This document shows, piece by piece, positions 18,440 through 26,193 of a stretch of 64,000 bases of DNA. Positions within the stretch are counted from its first letter, which is position 1; each line of letters opens with the position of its first letter. The stretch comes from Paracoccus sp. MA (lineage in GTDB: Bacteria; Pseudomonadota; Alphaproteobacteria; Rhodobacterales; Rhodobacteraceae): positions 62,001 through 126,000 of the forward strand of contig NZ_CP087598.1 in NCBI RefSeq assembly GCF_020990385.1, in the 5' to 3' direction. Below the pieces are notes generated by a model. That model did no database searches and was not told where the DNA came from. It saw only the letters and a list, made by a program, of their open reading frames with translations. A program made the position numbers and the translations under genes.

Positions 18440-19278
18440 GCGCACGGGTCTTCGATCCGCGCATCTGCGCCTTGGGCGAAGGCGCCTTCTGGCACCCGCT
18501 ACGCGCCCAGCCTTTCTGGTTCGACATCCTCGGCCGCAGGATGCTGTCGCGGCAAAACGGGGCCGGGCTGGAATGGCGCTTCGACGAGATGGTCTCGGCC
18601 GCCGGCTGGATCGACCGCGACCGCCTGCTGATCGCCAGCGAGACGGCGCTGATCCGCTTCGACCTGCGCAACGGCCGGCAGGAGCGGCTGGTCGCGCTGG
18701 AGGCCGACCGGCCCGGCAACCGCTCGAACGACGGGCGGGCCGATCCCTTCGGCGGCTTCTGGATCGGCACCATGGCGCGCGACGGAGGGGCTGGAAAGGG
18801 CGCGATTTATCGCTATCTTGGCGGAGAGTTGCGCCTGTTGCGGGGAAACATGTCCATCCCGAATGCGATCTGCTTTTCTCCCGACGGCCGTCTGGCCTAT
18901 TTCGCCGACACCGCGGCCCAGACCGTCTGGTCGCAGGAACTGGACGAAGGCGGCTGGCCCTGCGCCGAGCCCCGCGTCTTTCTGGACCTGACCGGCACCG
19001 ACCAGTTCCCGGACGGCGCCGTCACCGACGCGCAGGGCCGGTTCTGGAACGCGCGCTGGGGCAGCGGCACAGTCGCCTGCCATGCGCCGGACGGCCGCCT
19101 GCTTCGCCGCCTGACCCTGCCCGCCAGCCAGCCCAGCTGCCCGGCTTTCGGCGGCCCCGGATTCGCGCAGCTGATCGTGACCAGCGCCGCCGAGAACCGC
19201 CACGGCCCCGAGGACGGCCGCACCTGGATTCTGGACCCCGGCGTCCCGGGCCGTCCCGAACCGCGGGTCGGATCATGA
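18436..19278 (+). CDS. SMP-30/gluconolactonase-family sugar lactonase
   Basis: A 280-residue six-bladed beta-propeller lactonase. LGEGAFWHP near residue 13 carries the metal-binding Glu. RSNDGRADPFGGFWIGTM supplies the Asn/Asp ligands and SIPNAICFSPDG the second Asn; the C-terminal FPDGAV completes the site. Members open sugar-1,4-lactones made by sugar dehydrogenases. In this operon it would convert galactono- or arabinono-lactone to the free acid ahead of dehydration and DgoK/DgoA. The acting dehydrogenase and dehydratase are not adjacent. It overlaps both flanking genes by 4 nt. Confidence 0.88.
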   Translation: MSARVFDPRICALGEGAFWHPLRAQPFWFDILGRRMLSRQNGAGLEWRFDEMVSAAGWIDRDRLLIASETALIRFDLRNGRQERLVALEADRPGNRSNDGRADPFGGFWIGTMARDGGAGKGAIYRYLGGELRLLRGNMSIPNAICFSPDGRLAYFADTAAQTVWSQELDEGGWPCAEPRVFLDLTGTDQFPDGAVTDAQGRFWNARWGSGTVACHAPDGRLLRRLTLPASQPSCPAFGGPGFAQLIVTSAAENRHGPEDGRTWILDPGVPGRPEPRVGS

Positions 19279-20285
19279 CGGTCCGGGAATTCGGCACGCT
19301 TCCCGACGGCCAGCCGGTCATGCAGGCGACGATCTCGGGCCATGGGCTGACGGCCTCGGTCATCACGCTGGGCGCCTCGTTGCAGGACCTGCGGCTGGCC
19401 GGGGTCGAACATCCGCTGGTGCTGGGCTTTCCCCGGCTCGATCCCTATCTGGACGAGGGCCGCTATTTCGGTGCCGTGGTCGGGCGCTGCGCCAACCGCA
19501 TCGCGCAAGGCCGCGCCGTGATCGACGGGCAGGAGCTGCAGCTCGACCGCAACCAGGACGGCCGCCACATGCTGCATGGCGGCAGCGACGGCTGCGGCCT
19601 GCGCAACTGGATGCTGGCCGATCACGAGGCAAGCTCGGTGGCGCTGGCCGATTACCTGCCGGCGGGGCATATGGGCTTTCCCGGCGCCATGCTGATCCGG
19701 GCGACCTGGTCCATCCTGCCCGGCCCGCTTCTGATGCTGACCATCCTGGCCACCTCGGACGACGCCACCTTCTGCAATTTCGCCCAGCACAGCTATTTCA
19801 ACCTCGACGGCAAGGATACGGTGGCGGATCACCGGCTGACCATCCGGGCCGAGACCTACCTGCCGGTGGACGAAGAGCTGATCCCGCTGGGCGCCCCCGC
19901 CCCGGTCCAGGGCACGCATCTGGATTTCCGCAGCCCGGTCATGCTGGGCGGGCGGCTGGACGGGCCGCGCATCGACCACAACCTTTGCGTCGGGCCCGGG
20001 CGCCGGACCTTGCCGCGCAAGGTGGCCGTGCTGCAGGCGGGCGGGCTGACGATGGGCCTGCGCTCGACCGAGCCGGGGCTGCAGGTCTATGCCGCCGACC
20101 ATCTCGCCCCCGGCGCGGCCGGGCTGGGCGGGCGGCCCTATGGCCGCCATGCCGGCATCGCGCTGGAATCGCAGATCTGGCCGGATGCGCCCAACCATGC
20201 CGATTATCCCTCGGCGCGGCTCGAGCCGGGCCAGCTCTACCGCCAGACCACGGCGATGAGCTTTCACCGCGACCCGCAAGGTTGA
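19275..20285 (+). CDS. galM: Aldose 1-epimerase (mutarotase)
   Basis: A 336-residue galactose-mutarotase-like enzyme interconverting alpha and beta anomers. It shows GRCANRIAQGRA (substrate-binding Arg), HMLHGGSDGCG with the first catalytic-site His, FAQHSYFNLDG with the second His, and C-terminal GIALESQIWPDAPNH with the catalytic Glu. Cytoplasmic, no signal peptide. It would feed the anomer used by the sugar dehydrogenase of the pathway. ATGA overlap with the lactonase gene; last gene of the tightly coupled block. Confidence 0.93.
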   Translation: MTVREFGTLPDGQPVMQATISGHGLTASVITLGASLQDLRLAGVEHPLVLGFPRLDPYLDEGRYFGAVVGRCANRIAQGRAVIDGQELQLDRNQDGRHMLHGGSDGCGLRNWMLADHEASSVALADYLPAGHMGFPGAMLIRATWSILPGPLLMLTILATSDDATFCNFAQHSYFNLDGKDTVADHRLTIRAETYLPVDEELIPLGAPAPVQGTHLDFRSPVMLGGRLDGPRIDHNLCVGPGRRTLPRKVAVLQAGGLTMGLRSTEPGLQVYAADHLAPGAAGLGGRPYGRHAGIALESQIWPDAPNHADYPSARLEPGQLYRQTTAMSFHRDPQG

Positions 20286-20310
20286 CGCAAGGTCAGATCC
20301 CGAACTAATG
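20282..20310 (+). promoter_or_regulatory. Candidate promoter of the GntR regulator gene
   Basis: TTGACG (20282-20287), 17-bp spacer, CTAATG (20305-20310), overlapping the galM stop codon. It would let the regulator be made independently of the upstream operon. Confidence 0.35.
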
Positions 20311-20327
20311 CGGGTCAGGGAGGATTC

Positions 20328-21053
20328 ATGGACCCCGCATCGACCCAGCCCCTTGCCGCCGGCCCGCCGGCGCAGACGCCCTTCGCGGCGCAGCTGCACG
20401 CGCGGCTGCGCCAGCGCATCATCCGCGGCGAACTGCCGCCCGGCACCCGCCTCTCTGAACAGGAGATCGCCGACCAATACACGCTGTCGCGCCAGCCGGT
20501 GCGCGAGGCTTTCATCCGCCTGGCCGGCGAGGGCCTGCTGGAGGTCCGGCCGCAGCGCGGCACCTTCGTCACCCGCATCGACATGGACTGGGTGCTTTGC
20601 ACCCGCTTCATCCGCGAATCGGTCGAATCCGACATCGTGCGCCTGGCCGCGGCGCGGGCGCAGCCGCAGGATCATCGCGCGCTCTTTGCCCAGATCGCCC
20701 GGCAGGAAGCCGAAACCGACCCGGTCGCCCTGGCCCAGCTGGACGAGGAATTCCACGCCACCCTGGCCGCGATCGCCGGCAAGGCCATGGTCTGGAACCA
20801 CCTGCAGCAGGTCAAGATGCACCTGGACCGCGCCCGCCACCTGCTGACCGCGATGACGCCCAGGGACACGATGCTGGCCCAGCATCACGCCGTGGCCGAG
20901 GCCATCGCCGCCCAGGACGCCGACCGGGCCGAGAGGGCGATCCGCCAGCACCTGCGCCGGGTGCTGCTGGACCTGCAGGGCGTGCTGCAGCTGTCGCCCG
21001 ACTACTTCACCCGCACCGATTCGCTCGTCGACACGCTCGCCACCGAAGCCTGA
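20328..21053 (+). CDS. GntR-family transcriptional regulator with FCD domain
   Basis: A 241-residue FadR-subfamily regulator. The N-terminal winged helix (residues about 18-82) reads RIIRGELPPGTRLSEQEIA, LSRQPVREAFIRLAGEGLLEV and RPQRGTFV, the GntR signature. The C-terminal FCD domain is all-helical, with metal-type His residues in DEEFHATLA and the QHHAVAEAI and QHLRR segments. Such proteins sense sugar acids or other carboxylates. Its position directly after galM and facing the FAH operon makes local control of the sugar island likely; the TTCCGGTATG repeats are candidate sites. Start supported by GGGAGG. Confidence 0.9.
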   Translation: MDPASTQPLAAGPPAQTPFAAQLHARLRQRIIRGELPPGTRLSEQEIADQYTLSRQPVREAFIRLAGEGLLEVRPQRGTFVTRIDMDWVLCTRFIRESVESDIVRLAAARAQPQDHRALFAQIARQEAETDPVALAQLDEEFHATLAAIAGKAMVWNHLQQVKMHLDRARHLLTAMTPRDTMLAQHHAVAEAIAAQDADRAERAIRQHLRRVLLDLQGVLQLSPDYFTRTDSLVDTLATEA

Positions 21054-21150
21054 AGGCGCCGCCCCGGCCGAGACCCCATCATCCGGCGCCGGTCCCCCGC
21101 AACCTCGGGATACCCAAGACAGCCGCGCCGCGACCGGAATGGCGCGGCGG

Positions 21151-21178
21151 CGGTTTCACCGTTTCCCAAATACTCCGG
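21151..21178 (-). repeat. Partial copy of a dispersed GC-rich repeat
   Basis: On the minus strand this 28-mer reads CCGGAGTATTTGG followed by GAAACGGTGAAACCG. It matches bases 39648-39675 at 26 of 28 positions. It lies in the gap between the convergent GntR and FAH genes. Only the right-hand part of the longer element seen at 39618 and 61061 is present. Confidence 0.7.
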
Positions 21179-21189
21179 CGGCGGCGCCG

Positions 21190-22035
21190 TCAGTCGCTGC
21201 GCCGCACCCTCTGGCGCTGCTCGCCCAGCCCCTCGATGCCCAGCCGCATCACCTCGCCGCCCTTCAGGAAGACCGGCGGCCGCGCGCCCATGCCGACGCC
21301 GGGCGGCGTGCCGGTGGTGATCACATCCCCCGGCATCAGCGTCATCAGCCGCGAGCAATAGGCGACCAGCTCGGCCACGCCGAAGATCATCGTCGCGGTC
21401 GAGCCCTGCTGGCGGCGCTGGCCGTCCACCTCCAGCCACAGCTCCAGCGCCTGCGGGTCGGGCACCTCGTCGCGGGTGACAAGCCAGGGGCCGATCGGCC
21501 CGAAGGTGTCGAAGCCCTTGCCCTTGTCCCAGGTGCCGCCGCGCTCGGCCTGCCATTCGCGCTCGCTGACATCGTTGACCACGCAATAGCCCGCGACATG
21601 CTCCAGCGCCGCCGCCTCGGAAACCTGGCTGGCGCGCGATCCGATGACTACGCCCAGCTCGACCTCCCAGTCGGTCTTCTGCGCGCCGGGCGGGATCAGC
21701 ACGTCGTCGTCCGGCCCGCTGATGCAGCTGGTCCATTTGTTGAACACCACCGGCTCGGCCGGCACCGGCAGCCCGGCCTCGGCGGCGTGATCGGCATAGT
21801 TCAGCCCGATGGCGACGAATTTCGGCACCTGGCCCACGCAGGGCCCCAGCCGAGGCAGGCCCGAGACGATGGGCAGCCCGTCCAGGTCCAGCGCCGCGAT
21901 CCGTGCCAGCCCCTCGGGACCCAGCGCCTCGCCGGCGATGTCGGCGACATGGGCCGACAGGTCGCGGATCCGGCCCTCGCCATCCAGCAGCCCCGGCTTT
22001 TCCCGGCCCGCCGGGCCATAGCGCAAAAGTTTCAT
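21190..22035 (-). CDS. Fumarylacetoacetate-hydrolase-family protein, 2,4-diketo-3-deoxy sugar-acid hydrolase type
   Basis: A 281-residue FAH-superfamily hydrolase. VAIGLNYADHAAEAG, the metal ligands in DWEVELGVVIG, GTWDKGKGFDTFGPIGPWL and ITTGTPPGVGMG are characteristic of the group that includes 2,4-diketo-3-deoxy-L-fuconate/rhamnonate hydrolase. The family cleaves C-C bonds of beta-diketo acids, giving pyruvate. The ATG at 22035 begins MKLLRYGPAG, the usual opening. Last gene of an SDR-dehydrogenase-FAH operon. With those partners, a role after oxidation of a 2-keto-3-deoxy sugar acid is likely; exact substrate unknown. Confidence 0.87.
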   Translation of the reverse strand: MKLLRYGPAGREKPGLLDGEGRIRDLSAHVADIAGEALGPEGLARIAALDLDGLPIVSGLPRLGPCVGQVPKFVAIGLNYADHAAEAGLPVPAEPVVFNKWTSCISGPDDDVLIPPGAQKTDWEVELGVVIGSRASQVSEAAALEHVAGYCVVNDVSEREWQAERGGTWDKGKGFDTFGPIGPWLVTRDEVPDPQALELWLEVDGQRRQQGSTATMIFGVAELVAYCSRLMTLMPGDVITTGTPPGVGMGARPPVFLKGGEVMRLGIEGLGEQRQRVRRSD

Positions 22036-22054
22036 CCCTCGTCCTTTCGCTTGT

Positions 22055-22999
22055 TCAAAGCCGGTTGACCGGCGTGACCGCAGGCCGGCCGTCCAGCACC
22101 GCGCGCAGGTTCTGCCGCTGCAACGCGCCCATCGCCGCCCGAGTCTCGACGGTGGCCGAGCCGACATGCGGCAGCAGCACCACATTGCCCAGCGCCACCA
22201 GCCGCGGATCGACCCGCGGCTCGCCCCGGAACACGTCCAGACCGGCGCCGCGCAGCCGCCCTTGCTCCAGAGCGGCGATCAGCGCCTCCTCGTCGATCAC
22301 CGAGCCGCGCGAGATGTTCACGATCACCCCGTCCGGCCCCAGCGCGGCGATCACCTGGGCGTCGACCAGCCCCCGCGTCTGCTCTCCGCCCACGGTCGAG
22401 ACCACCAGGTCCTGCACCGCCTCAGCCAGGGCCAGCGGACTGTCGTGCCAGACCCATCCCGGCGCCTGTTTCGGCTGGCGCGAGAAATAATGAATCTCGC
22501 ATTTGAACGCCGCCAGCCGCGCGGCGATCTCGCGCCCGATGCGGCCCAGGCCCAGGATGCCGACGCGCCGCCCGGTCAGCTTGCGCGCCAGCGGAAACTC
22601 GCCGCCCTCGGCCCAATGCCCGGCGCGCAGCCAGGCTTCCGCCGGCACGATCCGCCGCGCCTCGGCCAGCAGCAGCGCCACCGCCAGATCGGCCACGTCG
22701 TCGTTCAGCACATCGGGGGTATTGGTCACCACGATGCCGCGGGCCGTGGCAGCGTCGATATCGATGGCGTCATAGCCGACGCCGTAATTCGCGATCACCT
22801 CCAGCCCCGGCAGCAGGTCCATCGCCGCGCCGTCCAGCGCCTCGTGCCCGCAAAAGGCCATGGCCCGGATCCCGGCGCGTTCCTCGGCCGGCAGGTCGCG
22901 CAGCGCCGCCAGATCCGCAACCTGCACCGCCGCGAACGCATCGCGCAGCGCCGCCGCATCGCTGTCGGAATAGGGACCGACCGCCAGGACCGTGTTCAT
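22055..22999 (-). CDS. NAD(P)-dependent 2-hydroxyacid dehydrogenase
   Basis: A 314-residue D-isomer-type 2-hydroxyacid dehydrogenase, closest in pattern to glyoxylate/hydroxypyruvate reductases. YGVGYDAIDIDAATARGI, the Rossmann motif VGILGLGRIGREIA, NISRGSVIDEEAL with the catalytic Arg, and LLPHVGSATVETR with the catalytic His are all visible. In this operon it may reduce or oxidise the hydroxyacid or aldehyde-derived C2/C3 fragment released by the FAH hydrolase (inference). Its ATG shares a base with the SDR stop. Confidence 0.9.
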   Translation of the reverse strand: MNTVLAVGPYSDSDAAALRDAFAAVQVADLAALRDLPAEERAGIRAMAFCGHEALDGAAMDLLPGLEVIANYGVGYDAIDIDAATARGIVVTNTPDVLNDDVADLAVALLLAEARRIVPAEAWLRAGHWAEGGEFPLARKLTGRRVGILGLGRIGREIAARLAAFKCEIHYFSRQPKQAPGWVWHDSPLALAEAVQDLVVSTVGGEQTRGLVDAQVIAALGPDGVIVNISRGSVIDEEALIAALEQGRLRGAGLDVFRGEPRVDPRLVALGNVVLLPHVGSATVETRAAMGALQRQNLRAVLDGRPAVTPVNRL

Positions 23000-23736
23000 C
23001 AGCCCCTCCCCACGAAGGGCATGTTGGTCGCCATGACCGTCATGTGCAGCACGTTGGCGCCCTCGGGCAGGCTGGCCATGTGCAGCACCGCCTCGGCCAC
23101 CGTTGCGGCATCCATCAGCGGCTCGGTTCTGATCGAGCCGTCGGCCTGCGGCGCACCCACCGTCCCCACGGTCGAGATCATCTCGGTCGCGGCATTGCCG
23201 GCGTCGATCTGGCCGCAGGCGATGTTATAGGGCCGCCCGTCCAGCGCCAGCGTGCGCGTCAGCCCGGTCACCGCGTGCTTCGACACCGTATAGGGCACCG
23301 AGCCGGGGCGCGGCGCCTCGGCCGCGATCGAGCCGTTGTTGATGATCCGCCCGCCCATCGGCTGCTGGCGGCGCATCTGCCGGAAGGCGGCGCGGGCGCA
23401 CAGGAACATGCCGTCGATGTTCACCCGCGCCACGCCCTGCCACTCCTCCCAGGAAATCTCGTCGATCAGGCGCGAGATCAGGATGGCGCCGGCATTGTTG
23501 AACAGCACGTCCAGCCGGCCCCATTCGGCCGCGGCGCGGGCAAAGGCCGCATCGACCGCCTCGGGCACGGTCACGTCGCAGGGCAGCACCAGCGCCTGCG
23601 GATGGCCGTCCGCGGTCTCGGCCAGCGCCGCCTCGCGCCGGCCGACCAGCCCGACCCGCCAGCCGGCCTGAAGGAACCGACGGGCGGTCAGCCGGCCGAT
23701 GCCGCTGCCGCCGCCGGTGATCAGGATCGTCTTCAT
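22999..23736 (-). CDS. SDR-family oxidoreductase
   Basis: A 245-residue classical short-chain dehydrogenase. TGGGSGIGRLTAR is the nucleotide-binding loop, NNAGA follows, and the catalytic set is NGSIAAEAPRPGSVPYTVSKH with Ser and the YxxxK pair. Likely substrates in this setting are a sugar or 2-keto-3-deoxy sugar acid, as in the L-fucose/L-rhamnose oxidative routes where an SDR makes the diketo acid cut by the FAH enzyme. First gene of the three-gene operon; separated from the upstream ALDH by a terminator. Confidence 0.9.
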   Translation of the reverse strand: MKTILITGGGSGIGRLTARRFLQAGWRVGLVGRREAALAETADGHPQALVLPCDVTVPEAVDAAFARAAAEWGRLDVLFNNAGAILISRLIDEISWEEWQGVARVNIDGMFLCARAAFRQMRRQQPMGGRIINNGSIAAEAPRPGSVPYTVSKHAVTGLTRTLALDGRPYNIACGQIDAGNAATEMISTVGTVGAPQADGSIRTEPLMDAATVAEAVLHMASLPEGANVLHMTVMATNMPFVGRG

Positions 23737-23791
23737 CGCATGCCCCCCCTCGCCTCTCGCGGCGGGATGCTAGCGGCAACACCCGGCAAGG

Positions 23792-23816
23792 AAAAGGGCC
23801 GGCCCAAGGGACGGCC
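23792..23816 (-). terminator. Intrinsic terminator after the aldehyde dehydrogenase gene
   Basis: On the minus strand GGGCCG and CGGCCC arms (within 23796-23816) are followed by TTTT. It sits about 22 nt past the ALDH stop and before the SDR start, so ALDH and the SDR operon are probably separate transcripts. Confidence 0.7.
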
Positions 23817-23837
23817 CCCGATGGTCGCCCGAAGGGA

Positions 23838-25289
23838 TCAGGCTTCCGGGTCCCAGCCGCTGATCTGCTTGCTGTCCATGAACTCCTCGAGCCCCCAGAC
23901 GCCGCCCTCGCGCGCGCGACCCGAGGCCTTCACGCCGCCGAAGGCCGAGCCCCTGGCCCGCGACTGCCCGTTCATCTCGACCATGCCGGCGCGCAGCTTG
24001 CGCGCCAGCCGGTTGCGCCGGGCGCCGTCCTGGGTCTGGACGTAGTTGGTCAGGCCATAGACGGTGTCGTTGGCGATCCCGACCGCCTCCTCCTCGCTGT
24101 CGAAGGGGATGATCGACAGGACCGGGCCGAAGATCTCCTGCCGGGCGATGGTCATGTCGTTGGTGACGTCGGCAAAGACCGTCGGGCGCACGAAATAGCC
24201 GCGATTGACGCCCTCGGGCAGGCCGGGACCGCCGGCGACCAGCCGGGCGCCCTCGTCGATGCCCGCCTGGATCAGGCCCTGGATCTTGTCCCATTGCTGC
24301 TTGCTGACCACCGGGCCGATATGCCGCCCCGGCTGGTGGGCGCTTGCCACCGCGGTCTCTTCGGCCACCTTCCTGGCCTGCTCGACGGCGGTCTCGTAGA
24401 AGGACCGCTCGACCAGCATCCGCGTCGGCGCGTTGCAGGACTGCCCCGAGTTGTAAAACACATGCCGCGCCCCGCGCGTCACCGCCTTCTCGTCGGCATC
24501 GGCAAAGACCAGGTTCGCGCCCTTGCCGCCCAGTTCCAGCACCACCTTCTTGACCGTGTCGGCCGCGGCCTTGGTGATGGCGATGCCGGCGCGGGTCGAG
24601 CCGGTGAAGCTGATCATGTCCACGTCGGGATGCACCGAAAGCTGCGTGCCCACGCCCGCGCCGTCGCCGTTCACCATGTTGTAGACGCCCGGCGGCAGCC
24701 CGGCCTCCTCCACGATCTCGGTGAAGACGACCGAGGACAGCGGCGCGATCTCGCTGGGCTTCAGCACCACGGTATTGCCGGCCAGCAGCGCCGGGATCAC
24801 CTTCAGCGTCACCTGGTTCATCGGCCAGTTCCAGGGCGTGATCAGCCCGACGACGCCCACCGGCTCCCATGCGACCATGCTGGTCGGGGTGTCCGGGCGC
24901 AGCGGGCGGATGAATTCGAAACCCTTGAAGGCCTCGATGAAGGTCTCGATGTGATAGCTGCCGGCCGCGGTCTGGTCGTTCAGCGACATGTCCTGCGGCG
25001 CGCCCATCTCGGCGGTGATGGCGGCGGCCATGTCGGGGGCGCGGCGCTTGTAGATTTCCAGGATCTTCTCGACATGGGCCAGCCGCTCGGCCGGCGCGGT
25101 CTCGGACCAGGCGGGGAAAGCCGCCTTGGCCGCCGCCACCGCCGCATCGGTATCGGCCTGATCGCCCAGGCTGATCACCGCCACCGGCTCCTCGGTCGAG
25201 GGGTCGATCACCTCGAGGTCGCGCGGCGCGGCCGGCGCGACCCATTGCCCGTTGATGTAGAATTTCCGCTTGTCGGCAAGTCCGCCCAT
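23838..25289 (-). CDS. NAD(P)-dependent aldehyde dehydrogenase
   Basis: A 483-residue ALDH-superfamily enzyme oxidising aldehydes to acids. PWNWPMNQVTLKVIPALLAG with the catalytic-site Asn, KPSE, FTGSTRAG (nucleotide loop), LELGGKGANLV with the general-base Glu, and NSGQSCNAPTR with the nucleophile Cys285 are intact. No targeting signal. It lies beside the sugar-acid operon on the same strand, but a terminator separates them, so a role in oxidising glycolaldehyde, lactaldehyde or semialdehyde products is only suggested. The intergenic region to the right is shared with the divergent peroxiredoxin. Confidence 0.92.
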   Translation of the reverse strand: MGGLADKRKFYINGQWVAPAAPRDLEVIDPSTEEPVAVISLGDQADTDAAVAAAKAAFPAWSETAPAERLAHVEKILEIYKRRAPDMAAAITAEMGAPQDMSLNDQTAAGSYHIETFIEAFKGFEFIRPLRPDTPTSMVAWEPVGVVGLITPWNWPMNQVTLKVIPALLAGNTVVLKPSEIAPLSSVVFTEIVEEAGLPPGVYNMVNGDGAGVGTQLSVHPDVDMISFTGSTRAGIAITKAAADTVKKVVLELGGKGANLVFADADEKAVTRGARHVFYNSGQSCNAPTRMLVERSFYETAVEQARKVAEETAVASAHQPGRHIGPVVSKQQWDKIQGLIQAGIDEGARLVAGGPGLPEGVNRGYFVRPTVFADVTNDMTIARQEIFGPVLSIIPFDSEEEAVGIANDTVYGLTNYVQTQDGARRNRLARKLRAGMVEMNGQSRARGSAFGGVKASGRAREGGVWGLEEFMDSKQISGWDPEA

Positions 25290-25369
25290 GACAGCCTCCT
25301 CTGATCTGCGATTGCCGGCAGACTGGCACCCGGACGGCCGGGCCGCAACCCGCAGCCGAGCGCGATTTT

Positions 25370-25392
25370 AACACGACTGAAAAGATCGTGTT
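25370..25392. promoter_or_regulatory. Perfect 7-bp inverted repeat, candidate operator
   Basis: AACACGA (25370-25376), nine-base spacer, TCGTGTT (25386-25392). Its right arm overlaps the first bases of the candidate peroxiredoxin -35 at 25391. It lies in the divergent ALDH/peroxiredoxin gap and could act on either gene. No known consensus (e.g. OxyR) is obvious. Confidence 0.5.
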
Positions 25393-25419
25393 GGACAATC
25401 CGCCGCACATGACTATCTT
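25391..25419 (+). promoter_or_regulatory. Sigma-70 promoter of the peroxiredoxin gene
   Basis: TTGGAC (25391-25396), exactly 17 bp, TATCTT (25414-25419); the expected RNA start is near 25426, 25 nt before the ATG, with AAGGA in the leader. One of the best promoter matches in the window. Confidence 0.6.
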
Positions 25420-25450
25420 GACGCGAAAGAGCCAATGGAAAGGACCTGCA

Positions 25451-26107
25451 ATGTCCCTGCGCATCAACGACACGGCCCCGGACTTCACCGCCAATTCGAC
25501 AGAGGGCCCGATCAGCTTCCACGACTGGATCGGCGACAGCTATGCCATCCTGTTCTCGCATCCGCGCGATTTCACGCCGGTCTGCACCACCGAATTCGGC
25601 ACCATGGCCCAGCTGATCCCCGAATTCGAGAAGCGCAACACCAAGGTGCTGGGCGTCTCGGTCGATTCGGCCGAGGACCATGGCAAATGGAAGGCCGATA
25701 TCGAGAAGGTCGCCGGCGTCCCGGCGAATTTCGCCATCATCGACGACACCGACCTGACGGTCGCCAAGGCCTATGACATGCTGCCGGCCGACTACTACCT
25801 GCCGACCGAGGGCCGCACGCCGCAGCATTCCGCCACGGTGCGCACCGTCTTCATCATCGGGCCGGACAAGAAGGTGCGGCTGACGATGACTTATCCGATG
25901 TCGGTGGGCCGCAACTTCGCCGAGATCCTGCGGGCGCTGGACGCGGTGCAAAAGACCGACGGCGTGCCGCTGGCCACGCCCGCCAACTGGGTGCCGGGCC
26001 AGGACGTGATCGTGGCGCTGGCGCTGGACGACGCGGCGGCCGAGGCGAAATACGGCCAGCTCGACAAGAAGCTGCCCTATCTGCGCTTCGCCAAGGACCC
26101 GGCGTAA
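25451..26107 (+). CDS. 1-Cys peroxiredoxin (Prx6 type)
   Basis: A 218-residue peroxidase reducing H2O2 and organic hydroperoxides. The peroxidatic motif PRDFTPVC gives Cys45; I see no second (resolving) Cys, which together with the C-terminal LTMTYPMSVGRNFAEILR and TPANWVPGQDVIV defines the Prx6 class. Length agrees with the family (about 210-220). The start at 25451 has AAGGA upstream. Cytoplasmic. It has its own promoter with an overlapping palindrome, so it is probably regulated, perhaps by oxidative stress. Single gene, followed by two hairpins. Confidence 0.94.
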   Translation: MSLRINDTAPDFTANSTEGPISFHDWIGDSYAILFSHPRDFTPVCTTEFGTMAQLIPEFEKRNTKVLGVSVDSAEDHGKWKADIEKVAGVPANFAIIDDTDLTVAKAYDMLPADYYLPTEGRTPQHSATVRTVFIIGPDKKVRLTMTYPMSVGRNFAEILRALDAVQKTDGVPLATPANWVPGQDVIVALALDDAAAEAKYGQLDKKLPYLRFAKDPA

Positions 26108-26110
26108 GGC

Positions 26111-26147
26111 GGGTTCGAACCGGTCCGAGCGGAGACCGACCGAACCC
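26111..26147 (+). other. Interrupted stem-loop in the peroxiredoxin 3' region
   Basis: GGGTTCG (26111-26117) pairs with CGAACCC (26141-26147), and inside it CGGTC pairs with GACCG. It starts 3 nt after the stop. The sequence GGTTCGAACC resembles a T-arm, but no tRNA fits around it. Confidence 0.5.
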
Positions 26148-26149
26148 TC

Positions 26150-26170
26150 GGCCGCGCCCGTGGCGCGGCC
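26150..26170. terminator. GC-rich hairpin between convergent genes
   Basis: GGCCGCGCC and GGCGCGGCC form a perfect 9-bp stem with a 3-nt loop, midway between the peroxiredoxin stop and the stop of the minus-strand gene. There is no T-run on either side, so it may act as a transcript-end stabiliser or a weak bidirectional terminator. Confidence 0.45.
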
Positions 26171-26193
26171 GATATGCGCGGCAGCGGAATGCG

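Noticed and set aside
26111..26130. GGTTCGAACC resembling a tRNA T-arm after the peroxiredoxin
   Set aside because: No acceptor, D or anticodon stem can be drawn around it; it is better explained as part of the stem-loop at 26111-26147.
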